From positions 314,987 through 378,986 of the forward strand of contig NW_005179318.1 in the NCBI RefSeq assembly GCF_000350225.1: a stretch of DNA of 64,000 bases. Reading direction: 5' to 3'. Positions 8,951-19,457 of the stretch are shown here, one piece after another. This stretch comes from Chondrus crispus. Taxonomy: Eukaryota > Rhodophyta > Florideophyceae > Gigartinales > Gigartinaceae. Below the pieces are notes generated by a model. It searched no databases. It was not told the origin of the DNA and saw only the letters and a program-made list of their open reading frames with translations. Numbering within the stretch: the first letter of the stretch is position 1; the number at the start of each line of letters is the position of its first letter. A program made the position numbers and the translations under genes.

Positions 8951-9820
8951 CTAGTGTCTAGGTGACAAATGACCTCATATGAGGTCACTTTTCAACTTAT
9001 TTTTCTCGACTTGTGCTAGCTCAACAAGATGGAAAAAAGATACTCTCGACACGGCAGTTGACTTCTGCGTTGTGGAAGGGTGGAGTTTGGTGAGATCTGT
9101 ATGTCTCCTCCAGCCATTTTTAAAATGCCCAAAAAGGAGCCTTTTTGACCAACCTCAAAACGTTTTATGTTGATATCTTCGAAACCAAAACGCCTGTTTA
9201 AAAAGTCAACTCATCATTGATAGTTCATTAGATTCTTAGTCTCTCTGTGCATTGACAACCGCCATCCCAATGTTTTGCAAGATGTTATTGCCGAGCGCGT
9301 ATACGTTAAAGAAATGGTGTCCAAACTGAATGTTTTAAAGTTTCGATTTAATTTATATATTTTTGCAAAAAAAAGCTGGCCTCATATGAGGCCGGGTTTT
9401 TTTTGCAAAAAAGTATACATTAAATCGAAATTTTATAAAATCAGTTTAGACACCATTTCTTTAACCAATATTCCCTCAGCAATAGCTTCCTGCAAAACAT
9501 CGGGATAGCAGTTATGAATACACAGAAATACTAAGAATCTAATATAGTTTCAACATTCGGATGATATTTTAAACAGGCGTTTTGGTTTCGAAGATATCAA
9601 CAAAAAACGTTTTGATGTTCTTTAAGAAAGCTTCTTCTTTAGGTATTCTCAAAAAGCCTGGAAAGGACGTGCAGATCTCACCAAGCTCCACCCTTCCACA
9701 GCGCAGAAGTCAACTGCGGTGGCGAGAGTATCTTTTTCCATTTTGTTCAGCTAGCACAAGTCGAGAAAAATTAAGTTGAAAAGTGACCTCATATGAGGCC
9801 ATTTGTCACCTAGACACTAG
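8951..9820. mobile_element. 870-bp foldback (near-palindromic) element
   Basis: The sequence is an inverted repeat centred exactly between 9385 and 9386: the outer 20 bp (8951-8970 and 9801-9820) are perfectly complementary. The arms stay alignable across about 435 bp each, with substitutions and small indels in the middle of each arm. CCTCATATGAGG occurs three times, at 8973-8984, 9380-9391 (the centre) and 9787-9798. No transposase or other ORF is present. This fits a non-autonomous foldback transposon or large MITE. I could not identify a clear target-site duplication: the left flank ends ACAAT, the right begins ACACT. A diverged relative lies at about 41.93-42.06 kb. Confidence 0.85.
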
Positions 9821-9847
9821 ACACTAGTAGACATCGATAGCATGCAC

Positions 9848-10346
9848 GCGCCCCACTGCTCTCATGGAGTCATCTCAGTGGGGGACGAGCCACTAATGAG
9901 TGTGACCCTTACCGTATTCAGTCGGCAGTGTCGACTGGCGACTCGACGCCGCATGCGACACCACACCATAACCCAAGACTCCCAACTTGCTGCATCGGTA
10001 CACAAAACCCCGCATCCAAACCCGAGACTCCCAACTTGCTGTATCGTTACACAAAACCCAACAGCATCGCTTACATGTATCTCAACCCCTGCACAAGGGC
10101 TTGTAACTAAACGCCTGCAACTTGAAGTCCTGCTCTGTCTGTGTACATGTCAGCGAGGCTGCCGGTTCGTGTGAAATGATGCGGTAAGTTGGGAGTCTCC
10201 AGATAAGATGCGGTGTCGCATGCGGTGTCGCATGCGGTGTCACATGCAGTGTCGAGTGAATATGTTTATGGCTAGCACTCATGAGTAAGTCGCCACCCAG
10301 TGAAATGATTCCATGAGAGCGGAGATGAGAGCAGAGGGGCACGTGG
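9848..10346. mobile_element. Second foldback element with internal tandem repeats
   Basis: The left end (CACTGCTCTCATGGAGTCAT, from about 9853) is repeated in reverse complement near 10335-10305, with a 12-nt insertion in the right copy. Homology continues inward through a TATTCA...CGACAC block, GCATGCGACACC units and ACTCCCAACTTGC. Inside are two copies of a roughly 50-bp unit containing GACTCCCAACTTGCTG (9978-10035), and three 12-bp GTGTCGCATGCG-type units (about 10212-10250). No coding capacity is seen. It starts only about 28 bp after the 870-bp element and has different termini. Confidence 0.65.
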
Positions 10347-10960
10347 GCGCAGTTGATGGAAGAAGGATGCTGTTTCCATTGCCTAACTCTCGGCGGTGCG
10401 GCTTCGCAGATCGGCGTGCAAGTCGCAAGGCTCGTGCAAGTCGCAAGGCTCGTGCAAATCGCGCTCGTGCAATGTGCGGATGGGAAGTGGACTGGAAGGG
10501 GATCAACAAGGTTGTTGTGGCGTACAACAAGTGGAGTGCTGGCCGGGGGGGCGGTAACGAACTTTTGGCTCCAAACGCGCGCTGGTGATTGGCACAGAGG
10601 TGCATATCTACAAAAGCTTCGTCCAGTAAAATAGCATCATTGCGACATCAGAGTCCAACATGGATCCAACATGTTTGATCCGGGCCTGCACAGTACCGTA
10701 GGAGCGTGGGATAGGCCCGTCACACCAGCAAGGCCTCCAGTTGCTCATTCATCTCCCATCTTCCTACTTCGTATGTCCCACCGCACGTCATTCGTCTTTT
10801 CTCGGCAGGTCGCCCCCCCCCCCCCCCCCCCCCCACATTTCACCCGATCTCCGGGGTCCCCACTGCCTCTATAAAGCCTATCTCACAGATTCCTTCTGCA
10901 CTTGGTTTGCAGAGGCTCCGTCATTAGAAACAACACGATCCATCACCATCGACAAACACC
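10347..10960. other. Intergenic: 18-bp tandem repeat and C22 homopolymer
   Basis: Between about 10415 and 10475 an 18-bp unit (AAGTCGCAAGGCTCGTGC) is repeated two and a half times. A run of 22 C lies at 10813-10834, about 130 bp before the ER peptidase start codon. Open frames across this part are composition artefacts. No gene is seen. Confidence 0.6.
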
Positions 10961-13868
10961 ATGCCCGCGCATGGTGATCTCCGCCCACGCAATGGCGAGC
11001 TCCGTCGGCGCAAGCCGGGAAGTCAACACGGAGCCCGTAATTTTCAACCGCATGTCACGACACCAGAGGAAAAGCCCGCCCCGCAACCGCGGTCCAAGAC
11101 CCCGTCATCTATGTCTGGTTTTCTCCTCATCTTGCTTTGTTTCGCCATCAGTTTCCTCTTTATGCTCGCCGTCAATATCCAAAACAAACATCGCCTTCTC
11201 AATTTACACGAAGAACAGCCCACACCAGAGCGCCCATTCGTCACTGAGAATGCCCTCGCCCACATTCGCCGCATAGCCCCGAAGCGCCGCTGGATCGGCA
11301 GCTTAGCTCTGGAAGAGTCCCTGCAATACATCCAAGCGGAGTTGCTCGCCTTGCAGACCGTCGCAGAGAAAAATGATATGGTGCTAGAGGTCGAGTTGTT
11401 CCGATCCGGCCCGGGGAGCTATTTGATCGACATTATGGGCTTGGAGTTACCGACTACCTACTCCGACATCCCCAGTGTCGTCGCCCGGCTTCGCCCAGCT
11501 TCTTTGTCCGTGGATACGAAAGAGAAGGCCTTTCTTGTCAGTGCGCACGTCGATTCGGCCGTTTCTGCCCCGGGCGCTAGTGATGATGTCGTTGGCGTTG
11601 CCGTCGGTATGGAGGTCGCCCGCTGCATTGCGTCAAGTACTTTTTACGAGCTCAAGCGCCCCGTTCTGTTTGTCTTCAACGGAGGAGAAGAAGCCGTGTG
11701 CACTGGCGCGCACAGCTTTGTCACTCAGCATAAATGGGCTTCTACTATTGCTGCGCATATCAATTTGGAGTCGTTGGGGCCTGGCTCGGCGTTCCATCTT
11801 TTTAGATTGAGTTCACACAACGCCTGGCTCGTTGAGGCTTTTGCGGATTCTGTCACGTTGCCGTTGGCTTCCGTCATCTCTTCAGATTTTTTTGAAGCAA
11901 AGGTTTGTTCATCAGCACTGCATTCCTCTCTGGACACGACCACGGCAGCAATGCTACTTGAAAACGAAACATACCTGCCCACTTCAGCAGCGAATTTGTA
12001 TATCGACTGCCATGCCACAATTCTCACTAACACTGTTTTTCGCGTTTGATTTTGTTTTGTCGCATTTCGTGTTGCAGCTGATACCGGGGGAGACAGACTT
12101 TCGCATTTTCGATGAAACTGGTGGCATCCCTGGGTATGATGTTGTTCTTCTTGACAATGGATATGTGTACCACACTGTTCACGATAGCATCGAAAAAGTC
12201 GATCCTGTTGGTGTTAAGCATGGAGGAGTCATCACCTTGGAATTGGTGCTTGCGATGGCAGGAAGCGCAGATGCGATTGGCTTTAACGAGAGAGGAGCGG
12301 TGAAGCAATCTAACTTCGACCGTTTCTATCAAGCAATCATTAAGTTTTCCACTGCGGTGGGACTTGTGAAGGATCCGGAGCGCCCTCGCGCAGTTTTCTT
12401 TGACTTATTGCTGATGAAGACCATCGTCTATGAGGAGGGCTTTGCCACTGTTTTCAACATCACAGTCCTTTTATCTACCGTTTTGATATGGTATTCAAAG
12501 CTCACGAAAATGAGTGCCGAAGATCGACGCACGAGTTTCAGGATGGTGGGAGTATTACTCGCATGTTTGTTGGGATCGTTTGCAAGTGCGACATTTGCAT
12601 CTCTCGTGTACGTGGAGATTTATGGGGCGAAAATGCAATGGTACGGAAGTTCTGTTCTCGCATGTGTCATGTTTGCTCCACCGGCTCTGTTTGGAGCTGT
12701 TTCGGCGATGATATTGCTTCTGCCGCGGAGGATGACTACTGTCCGATACACTCAGATGCTGTTTGCATGCACTATCCATCATGCGGCGATGGCCTTGATC
12801 TTCATGTCTGTCGGCTTCATGAGCAGCTACATGCCTATCTTGTTGTTGCTCGTCAACAACATTTGTGCTTTGCAAGGAGAAGCAATCCACCCCGTCCTTC
12901 GACACTTGCAGATTTCAGGCGCTCACGCTGTTTTAGGTTCGGGGTTGGTGAAAGTTACTCTTTCTGCAATCCTCCCCATCCTGGGCCGCATGCGCATTGA
13001 TATAGTGCATCATGACACAATCGCTGCATTGATCGTGGCCTATCTTGGCTTTTATTTCGTCATGCAACCGGCCCTGCCTATCTTTTGTCAATATCCCTCG
13101 TCTCTTAGGAAGGTGCAAGGACTGGCGTTCTTTTGCGCTACTGGGATTGCGGCGTATTTCGTTGCCTATGGACGGGCTGTTGGCGAACAAGCGGTGCATT
13201 CTATGTACAGTTCCGACGCACCGAAACGCATAATCTCTTGGCATTTTTATTCTCCGATGCAGAAGCCACAGTCTGTCATATGCGTCGGTTCTCAAGATGC
13301 GATTCCAGCAGATACTGCTCGCCTGATGTCAAAAATTTTTGAGACTGAGGGGAAGCGTGAAGCCTTACCCGACTACCCCTTGTGGGGTTCCATGGAAAGC
13401 ACGTCCATCGAAACATATCGACCGTTTAGAGCCTTTCTACAAAGCGTTTCTACCTTTCAAGCAGATGAACGTCCCACTTTGCCTCTCCCAACTGCGATGG
13501 TGCTTGCAGAGGAAGAAGTCTTAGGAGGTTGGAATGTCACTATCCAAGTAGAGGCACAAGACTCTCATCATCTCACGGTGAGATTTCCCACGGGGAACAA
13601 TACGTCTGTGGTCGACTGGTCTCTTGATGTGCCTCTAACGGATAGGCCCCATGGTGCTTGGATACGACATGTCGGCTCGTACGAGTTTAAATTCTGGGTT
13701 GTGCTTCGCAAAGAAGAAAATGTGTCGGTTCGTCCGAAGCATAAGATCGCAGTGACGAGCTGTAGGTTGGGTGCGTCGAAGAGTCCTAGTCATCTTTCTA
13801 AGCTCATTGCCGAAGACTGGGAATCTCACGCTCTGCTTGCGACAACGGGAATGGAGTATGAGCTGTAA
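10961..13868 (+). CDS. ER M28 metallopeptidase (ERMP1/Fxna-like), one intron
   Basis: The CDS is join(10961..11902, 12078..13868), 910 aa. Fxna-type proteins are membrane-anchored zinc peptidases of the endoplasmic reticulum. A cytosolic basic tail is followed by a membrane segment (residues 52-73). The M28 domain has a SAHVDS zinc-ligand motif, GASDDVVG and FNGGEEA with the catalytic Glu, then NLES; after the intron come TDFRIF and GYVYHT. The C-terminal half has about eight hydrophobic segments and a lumenal tail. The 175-nt intron starts AAG|GTTTGT and ends in TTGTTTTGTCGCATTTCGTGTTGCAG; joining in phase 0 restores the family order FFEAK-LIPGETDFRIF. The intron contains an in-frame stop (ending at 12049), so retention would truncate the protein after the peptidase core. 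The gene converges on the MFS gene. Confidence 0.88.
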
Positions 13869-14007
13869 GCATTGGACTAAAGCGAGAATATCTTATGCAC
13901 ATGCAAAATGCGTTTGTCTGGCCGACCTGCTCTACAGTTGGTCTTCCGATTCATAGCAATCCAAATCGGTATTCGTATGAGTCGTTGTGGCCCACGTGTG
14001 TTGTTGG

Positions 14008-16249
14008 CTAGTCTTTTGAATCACGTGCCGGGGATACGGCAGAGGTTATATCAACTTCTTTCAAGTCATGAGTAGAGGGCATTGTATATTGCTGGGGATT
14101 AGAGGAAAGAAATGCTTGTCTTTCTTGGGGCAGAGACGAGGCAGATGCGCTGTTGCTGAAATTCTCGTAATCGTTATCATAGCCCTGGTCGCCTTCATCC
14201 TCGTCCTCGTCCTCATCTTCATCAATGTGTACAGGAGTGGATTCCATTTTAAGAGAGCGTATCGCGTCAGTCCGGTCTTCTTGTCGATCTGACTTAAGGT
14301 GGTCGCTCGCATTCTCAGCATCTGAGTGTGGCCTATTTCCCTGCTCTGATGGTGGTGAGATGTAATCACGCAACAGAAACATCAAAATCGGGGATGTCAA
14401 ACTGGTAAGGCCGATTATGCCCCAGAGAATGTTGCCGTGATGGGGACCGTCAGCGGGCATGAAGGAGGTGAGCAACCAACCTGACATTCCACCGACAACC
14501 AACTTGACGGAAAATAACGGGGCCGAAGACAAGCTTGAGTATAAGCCTTCTGCACCTTCGGCGCTCACTGCCATTGTGTAATCGTACACTCTTGGTGAAT
14601 ACACGGCTTCCCCGATACTTAAGGTGACCATAAACAGAACCATGCTGAAGTATGTTTGCTTGAAGCATAGCCAAAACGGACTGACAGCTGAGACAAAACT
14701 GCCTGCGAGTATCATAGAGAACGAGTCTATTTTCCTTGCCACGAGGCCAACTATGGGAACGAGAAAGATGATGAGGAAGGGGTTGATTGCATAAATGAGG
14801 CCGAAAGGGGCCGACGGACCAAACTGGCGAACCATGTACTTCGGCATGGTGGCATCAATGTGTCGGAAAACAAGACGAACGCCAACTAGCAATAGGGTGA
14901 ACACTGTGAGGCGCCAGAATGCCGGCTCCCGAAGAACAGTCATCGTTTGTTGCATGGGACTCTCCCTGTTGGGAATGAACTCTCGTATGCTGCCAGACTC
15001 ATCGACCTGAATTTCCCTGATGCCGATAGCAACGATGATGCACATGGCGGCCGTAGCAACGGAGCTCGTCAAAATAATCAGACGCAACCCCGTAAACCTG
15101 ACGTCAAGGCCGAGCGGGTCAATGTGAACGGTAAAGCCATCTCCAAACGTCGAGCGCGACAAGTCCACCAGAGGCCCCGCGCACAGGGCGGCCACGTTCA
15201 TCATGGAATAGAAGAGCGAAAACGCAAAGGTGCGATTCCGTGCATTGGTATATCTCTTAATGCCAATGGTCATAATGGGAATGCCCAAGCACTCTGCAAA
15301 CGGCAGTAACGTATACAGCATAAACAGTGCTGTGCCCTTCGACACGGCAAGCGCCATAACAAACCTGGAAAAGGCGCCGACGAGCGCGCCCACAAGCAAG
15401 CTCGCCCTGACGCCCATGTAGTCAATAAACCAGCCGCACATCAGGCCGAAAAACGTGCTCATCACACCATAGGCGCCGTATGCCCAGCCCGCAGCCGTGT
15501 CGGACATACCAAACTCATCAGTCAAAAAGGTGGTGAGGATGATGGACAACGAGAAGTAGGCGTAGCTGGACAGAAACTTCAAGCCAAAGATGAGCCACAG
15601 CTCGCGCGGGGCCTCGTCCAGACTGCGGAGGTGCTCCAGTGCCTTATCCAGCCTTCGGCGAATGGCGGACCTCCCCCGCGTGCGGGTGTCGGTGTCCGGG
15701 TGTGGCGGCGGCCTGCCGGCGGACGCACGGCCCGCGCGTCTCGGCGGGACGCGGGTGGGCTTCCTTCCGGCGGCGGCGGCGGGCGGGGCGGCGGGCTCTG
15801 NNNNNNNNNNNNNNNNNNNNNNNNNNNNNNNNNNNNNNNNNNNNNNNNNNNNNNNNNNNNNNNNNNNNNNNNNNNNNNNNNNNNNNNNNNNNNNNNNNNN
15901 GCGAGGCCGGCGGCGGGCGCGGGCGCAGGTGCGGGTGGAAGCGCTTCTCGAGCGAGGAGGCGAGCATGGGCGGCGGGACGGGGCGCCACGAGTCCGGGCC
16001 GGAGACGTACGAGTGGGCGCCGGGCGACGCGGCGTACCACGACGGCGGGTCCTGCTCGAGCGGCTCTTCGTCGTCGTCGTGGTCGTCGCCCGGGATGCGG
16101 ATGGGGCTGGAGAAGAAGGCGCGGCCGCTGTGCACGCTGTCTTCGTCCGCCGACGACGCCGCGGAGCGCGCGGCCGCCGCGGCGCCCTCGTCCGGCGCGC
16201 GCATCGTCGCGCGGCCGCCGTGCAGGCTCCCTTCTTCGGCGGAGGACAT
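14008..16249 (-). CDS. Major facilitator superfamily transporter, interrupted by an assembly gap
   Basis: The transporter core (about 12 hydrophobic segments from WLIFGLKFLSSYAYFSLS onward) is read downstream of the gap. It contains the MFS loop DYMGVRASLLVGAL and a GEAVYSPRVYDYTM motif followed by FSVKLVVGGMSGWLL. The C-terminal cytosolic tail is acidic (a DEDEDEDEDE run). The start codon ATG is at 16249, and the N-terminal cytosolic region (an acidic/Ser stretch, MSSAEEGSLHGGR) is read in a different frame from the core. The 100 N at 15801-15900 lie between them, so the gap is not its true length or a small indel lies in the very GC-rich flank. The resemblance is to peptide/proton-symporter-like MFS clades; the substrate is unknown. 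Confidence 0.75.
15801..15900. other. Assembly gap (100 N) inside the MFS gene
   Basis: The run is exactly 100 N, the usual placeholder length, in a very GC-rich part of the gene's N-terminal coding region. The reading frames on the two sides do not agree, so the missing length is unknown. Confidence 0.95.
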
Positions 16250-16501
16250 GGCTGCTGCGCGCGGGGTGGGGTGGGGTGGGGGGGGGGCCGGTGGGAGGGA
16301 GGTCCCGTTTTGTGGAGGGCAACGGGGTGCTGAAGATGATGGGGATGACGGGGAGCACTGAGAGCAGAAGTTGGCGTCGGGGACATGCCCCAGGCGCGTA
16401 TGAAATGGATTGGTTGTACGGCAGTAAAGGCATTTCCAATAATTATTTCAACCAATACATTCATGCCAAGTTTCAGGGTGCTCGGGTGCTTGCACGGCGA
16501 A

Positions 16502-16553
16502 CTCTTCGTTAGGAACGGCCCTCACGGCCCTGAGGGCCGTTCCTAACGAAGAG
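16502..16553. repeat. Perfect 23-bp hairpin with 6-nt loop
   Basis: Arm 16502-16524 (CTCTTCGTTAGGAACGGCCC...) is exactly complementary to 16531-16553, with the loop CGGCCC. It lies about 250 bp upstream of the MFS start codon, between that gene and the minus-strand membrane-protein gene. There is no T-run after it, so it is not a plain terminator. Confidence 0.9.
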
Positions 16554-17110
16554 GGGTGGGCGTGTGCTGTGGGGCAGTGGGGCGGGGCAGGCTGTAAGGC
16601 GGGGACACAGCCTGTAAGAGCGGGAGGCAGGCGTGATTGTTTGAAAACATACAGTATCACAGGATGATACCGTATCATAGAGGCAATTTCACGCTGGTGA
16701 AGGCGGCGGCACATAGCGGCGGCACATGGCGGCAGCACATGGCGGCAGCACATGGCGGCGGGGCATTGGTCGCGGCGCAGGGCGCATTGGTGCGATGGAA
16801 TGGCGGTAAAGAGAGGGACGGATGAGGGCGTCGAGAGCGGGTCGAGAGCCGTGTCCTCCCTCATACACCTTACATCCTTACATCTTTAATAACAACAGCG
16901 CGGGGGCCCCTCGAGAGCAGAGAAGACTTGATATATTTTCGCGTTTATTTACTTTCGGGACGCGCGCACGTCTGCTTCCGAATAATCCCCTCGAGGTGCG
17001 CCACGTGTTACCGCCGCGCGAATCTGCTCTGTGGCAAGCCGCACTCGTGTGTCGTGTGCGCACTTGCTTCACCATCTGTTTACGTACTGCTGTATCACTA
17101 CTACTCCCGC

Positions 17111-17254
17111 TGCCCGGAACCTCTCTGTCGTCCGCCCGACACGCCGCGTCGGGCGAGAGAGAGGCCTCCGTCGCGCTGCTTGCATCCCTCATGGCTGCCC
17201 GGAAGCTCTCTCGCGTCCGCCCCGACACGCCGCGTCGGGGGAGAGAGAGGCCTC
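17111..17254. repeat. Two direct repeats, each with a palindromic core
   Basis: Units 17111-17168 and 17196-17254 share about 90% of bases. Each contains the inverted repeat CCCGACACGCCGCGTCGGG followed by GAGAGAGAGGCCTC. The rest of 16250-17450 holds a GGCGGCACATGGCGGCAGCA-type short repeat (about 16705-16760) and no recognisable gene. Confidence 0.75.
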
Positions 17255-17450
17255 ACCCCCCCCTTTCTTGTCATCACAGCTCTATACATACGTCGGCAAC
17301 GCGGTTCCTGCAGACATCGTGCCTCAGGTATCGTCATCAAAATAAAAACCCTCCCATCCTCGAAAAATCTTCTCCCCTCTACCCGCCTCCCGACGATACC
17401 CTCCGCATCCACATGTACCGCAACGTACGGAGTCATTGCGCTCCAACGCC

Positions 17451-18737
17451 CTACGCTTCCACGTTACCAACTCCCGACTCTTGCAGTGACAGTGTCGCTT
17501 CATCACCTTCCTCCACAGTCACCGTCGATTCCCGCTTCTTCCTTCTAAACCGCGGAAACCGTCTCCTCCTTGTACTATTCGTCGACCTCCAAGACTCGGC
17601 CATAGAAACTTCGCTCCTCCTGCTAGCCCCATGCTCCGAGTCCTTAGAATCCTCCTTACGGACGGCACCCCTCGCCATGCCCAAAAATTTATCCGCATTC
17701 TTCAACGCCCCGCCGTGAGTAGCCCCCCTCGACTTAATCTCCCGAGTCCTCTTCGTGTACGCCGTCGCGCTATGATCCGCCATCAGCTTAATCCTCTCCT
17801 TCGTCTTCTCCACCGCGTCGTCATCGGCCTCCTCAGTCTTGGCCTTCCACGCCTCCCAGGACCGCTTCATGTTCTCCTCCATCCTCTTGTGCTCCACCGC
17901 CTGCGCCTTCTCGGCGTCGTACCCGGCCCCCAGCGCGCCTGCCGCGATCATCGCCGCCGCCTTGCGGCTGGGCACGATCACGGCCTCAGGGTTTGCCGCG
18001 TTGGGGTCCTTGGCCAGCTCCTTGCGCAGCGCGTCCAGCTGCGCCCGGTTCTCCTTCAGCGTCTCCTGCGCCGTCTTCACCGCCTCCTCACGCTCCGCCA
18101 GCTGCGTCTCCAGCCCGTCCAGGCAATGCTCCGTCGGGTGCGACAGAGGGTTCTGCCCCTCGCGCAGCTGCGCAAACAGCTCCGTCTTCCTCCACAGCAT
18201 CGTCAGCGCCAGCAGCGGCAAGAACGACGCGATCACGCCCAGCTTGACTGCGAGCGGCCCCAGCCAGTGCGGCCGCGTGCGCTCGACCAGCAGCACCAGC
18301 AGCACCAGCCCCAGGAACAGCACGGTCGGGTCCGGCAGACGCGACGCCAGCGCCGCCGCCTTCTCCACCAGTGGCATGTACTTGGCCATTGCCTTCTGCA
18401 GCGGCGACTTCTCGCGCTTGCGCCGCGCCGTCTCGGCCGCCTTCTCCTCCTCTGTCAGCTTCTTGGGGAAGAGCTTCTGCAGCAGCGCAGCGATGGGCGA
18501 CGGCTTGGGGTCGTCCGGCGCGCGGCGGAAGCGGATGACGGAGCGCTCGTGCATCGTCTCGTCTTCGACCTCGGCGCCTAGGCCGATGAGGGTGCGACGC
18601 GTGCGGTGCGGCCCCCTGGTGCGCGAGGTGGGGACGACGGCAGGCGGGACGCGGGCCGCGTCCAGCGCTTGCATGTTCTTGGCCAGCACGTCTGCCGCCG
18701 GGACGAGCAGCGGGCGCGTCGACGAGGACAGCGCCAT
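17451..18737 (-). CDS. Unknown two-TM, coiled-coil protein
   Basis: The 428-aa product starts at the ATG at 18737 (MALSSSTRPLL); the upstream in-frame extension is a low-complexity repeat. Layout: an N-terminal basic region, a charged Lys/Glu helix (about 90-125), two hydrophobic segments (about 137-152 and 161-182) that form a membrane hairpin, a predicted coiled coil (about 205-245), a second charged helical region (about 280-330) and a very basic C-terminus with RRRRF and RRKKR clusters ending in an acidic tail. I recognise no family. The topology resembles organelle-shaping or tethering proteins in general, but no function can be assigned. Codon use is GC-rich like its neighbours. Confidence 0.7.
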   Translation of the reverse strand: MALSSSTRPLLVPAADVLAKNMQALDAARVPPAVVPTSRTRGPHRTRRTLIGLGAEVEDETMHERSVIRFRRAPDDPKPSPIAALLQKLFPKKLTEEEKAAETARRKREKSPLQKAMAKYMPLVEKAAALASRLPDPTVLFLGLVLLVLLVERTRPHWLGPLAVKLGVIASFLPLLALTMLWRKTELFAQLREGQNPLSHPTEHCLDGLETQLAEREEAVKTAQETLKENRAQLDALRKELAKDPNAANPEAVIVPSRKAAAMIAAGALGAGYDAEKAQAVEHKRMEENMKRSWEAWKAKTEEADDDAVEKTKERIKLMADHSATAYTKRTREIKSRGATHGGALKNADKFLGMARGAVRKEDSKDSEHGASRRSEVSMAESWRSTNSTRRRRFPRFRRKKRESTVTVEEGDEATLSLQESGVGNVEA

Positions 18738-18777
18738 TGTTGTGGTGGGATGGCACGAGGAATGGGTACGAGGATGG

Positions 18778-18872
18778 AGCAGGAGGAAGGGGAACGAGGA
18801 GGGGGAACGATGAAGGGGAACGATGAAGGGGAACAAGGAAGGGGAACGAGGAAGGGGAGCGGGGTGGTGGGT
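18778..18872. repeat. GGGGAACGA-type short tandem repeats
   Basis: Units of AAGGGGAACGA/TGAAGGGGAACGA are repeated about seven times directly upstream of the start codon of the two-TM protein. They would lie in its 5' UTR or promoter. They also create a spurious N-terminal extension of that reading frame. Confidence 0.7.
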
Positions 18873-19457
18873 GGTGGTGAGTTGGCGAAATTGAGTAAAG
18901 GTTGGGTTTGAGTCGTTACAAGTCGGTGTGGGGAGGCGGGCAAGTGACGAGAGGGGTGGAGATGCTAATTAAAGGGTAGTACAGTCACGCTGACAGATGG
19001 ATAAATGCAAGGACTCGGGTGGACCCCCAAGAGACGAAAATCATCGCGTGCTCGCTCTCTTGCGCGCTTTCCAACAGACCCCCAGAATCGCCTCACGAAA
19101 TTCTAAATTGCTATTCACAACGGTCACTTTCCAGCCAATTACATCCTCACGCCTCTCGACCCTTTCAGACACTGCAGACACGACTGAACTTTCCAGGACC
19201 GCCCCGTTCATTGGCTGTCCCTCACTTCTACCAATTACCGGACACGTGGCCACGCGTCCGGCATCCCCCGCATGCAAGGCCAATCATTCCTTGTTTCATC
19301 TTTCTCCCCCATCCACACCCGTCGACAACTCTCACACTCATCTTTCCTCGGCAACCCGCAACCCTCCCTCCCCATCGCCTCAACAACCCTCCACCCAAAA
19401 ACGATACCATCAAGCTCTCCACTCTGCTACTCCCAATTTTCAAAAACCCTTCAGAAC

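Noticed and set aside
10311-10605. Frames with repeated Arg-Lys-Ala-Arg-Ala residues
   Set aside because: Produced by the 18-bp DNA repeat; no start context and no homology recognised.
11832-12077. Upstream extension of the second ER-peptidase frame
   Set aside because: It overlaps the first exon in another frame and the intron; splicing into 12078 explains the family sequence without it.
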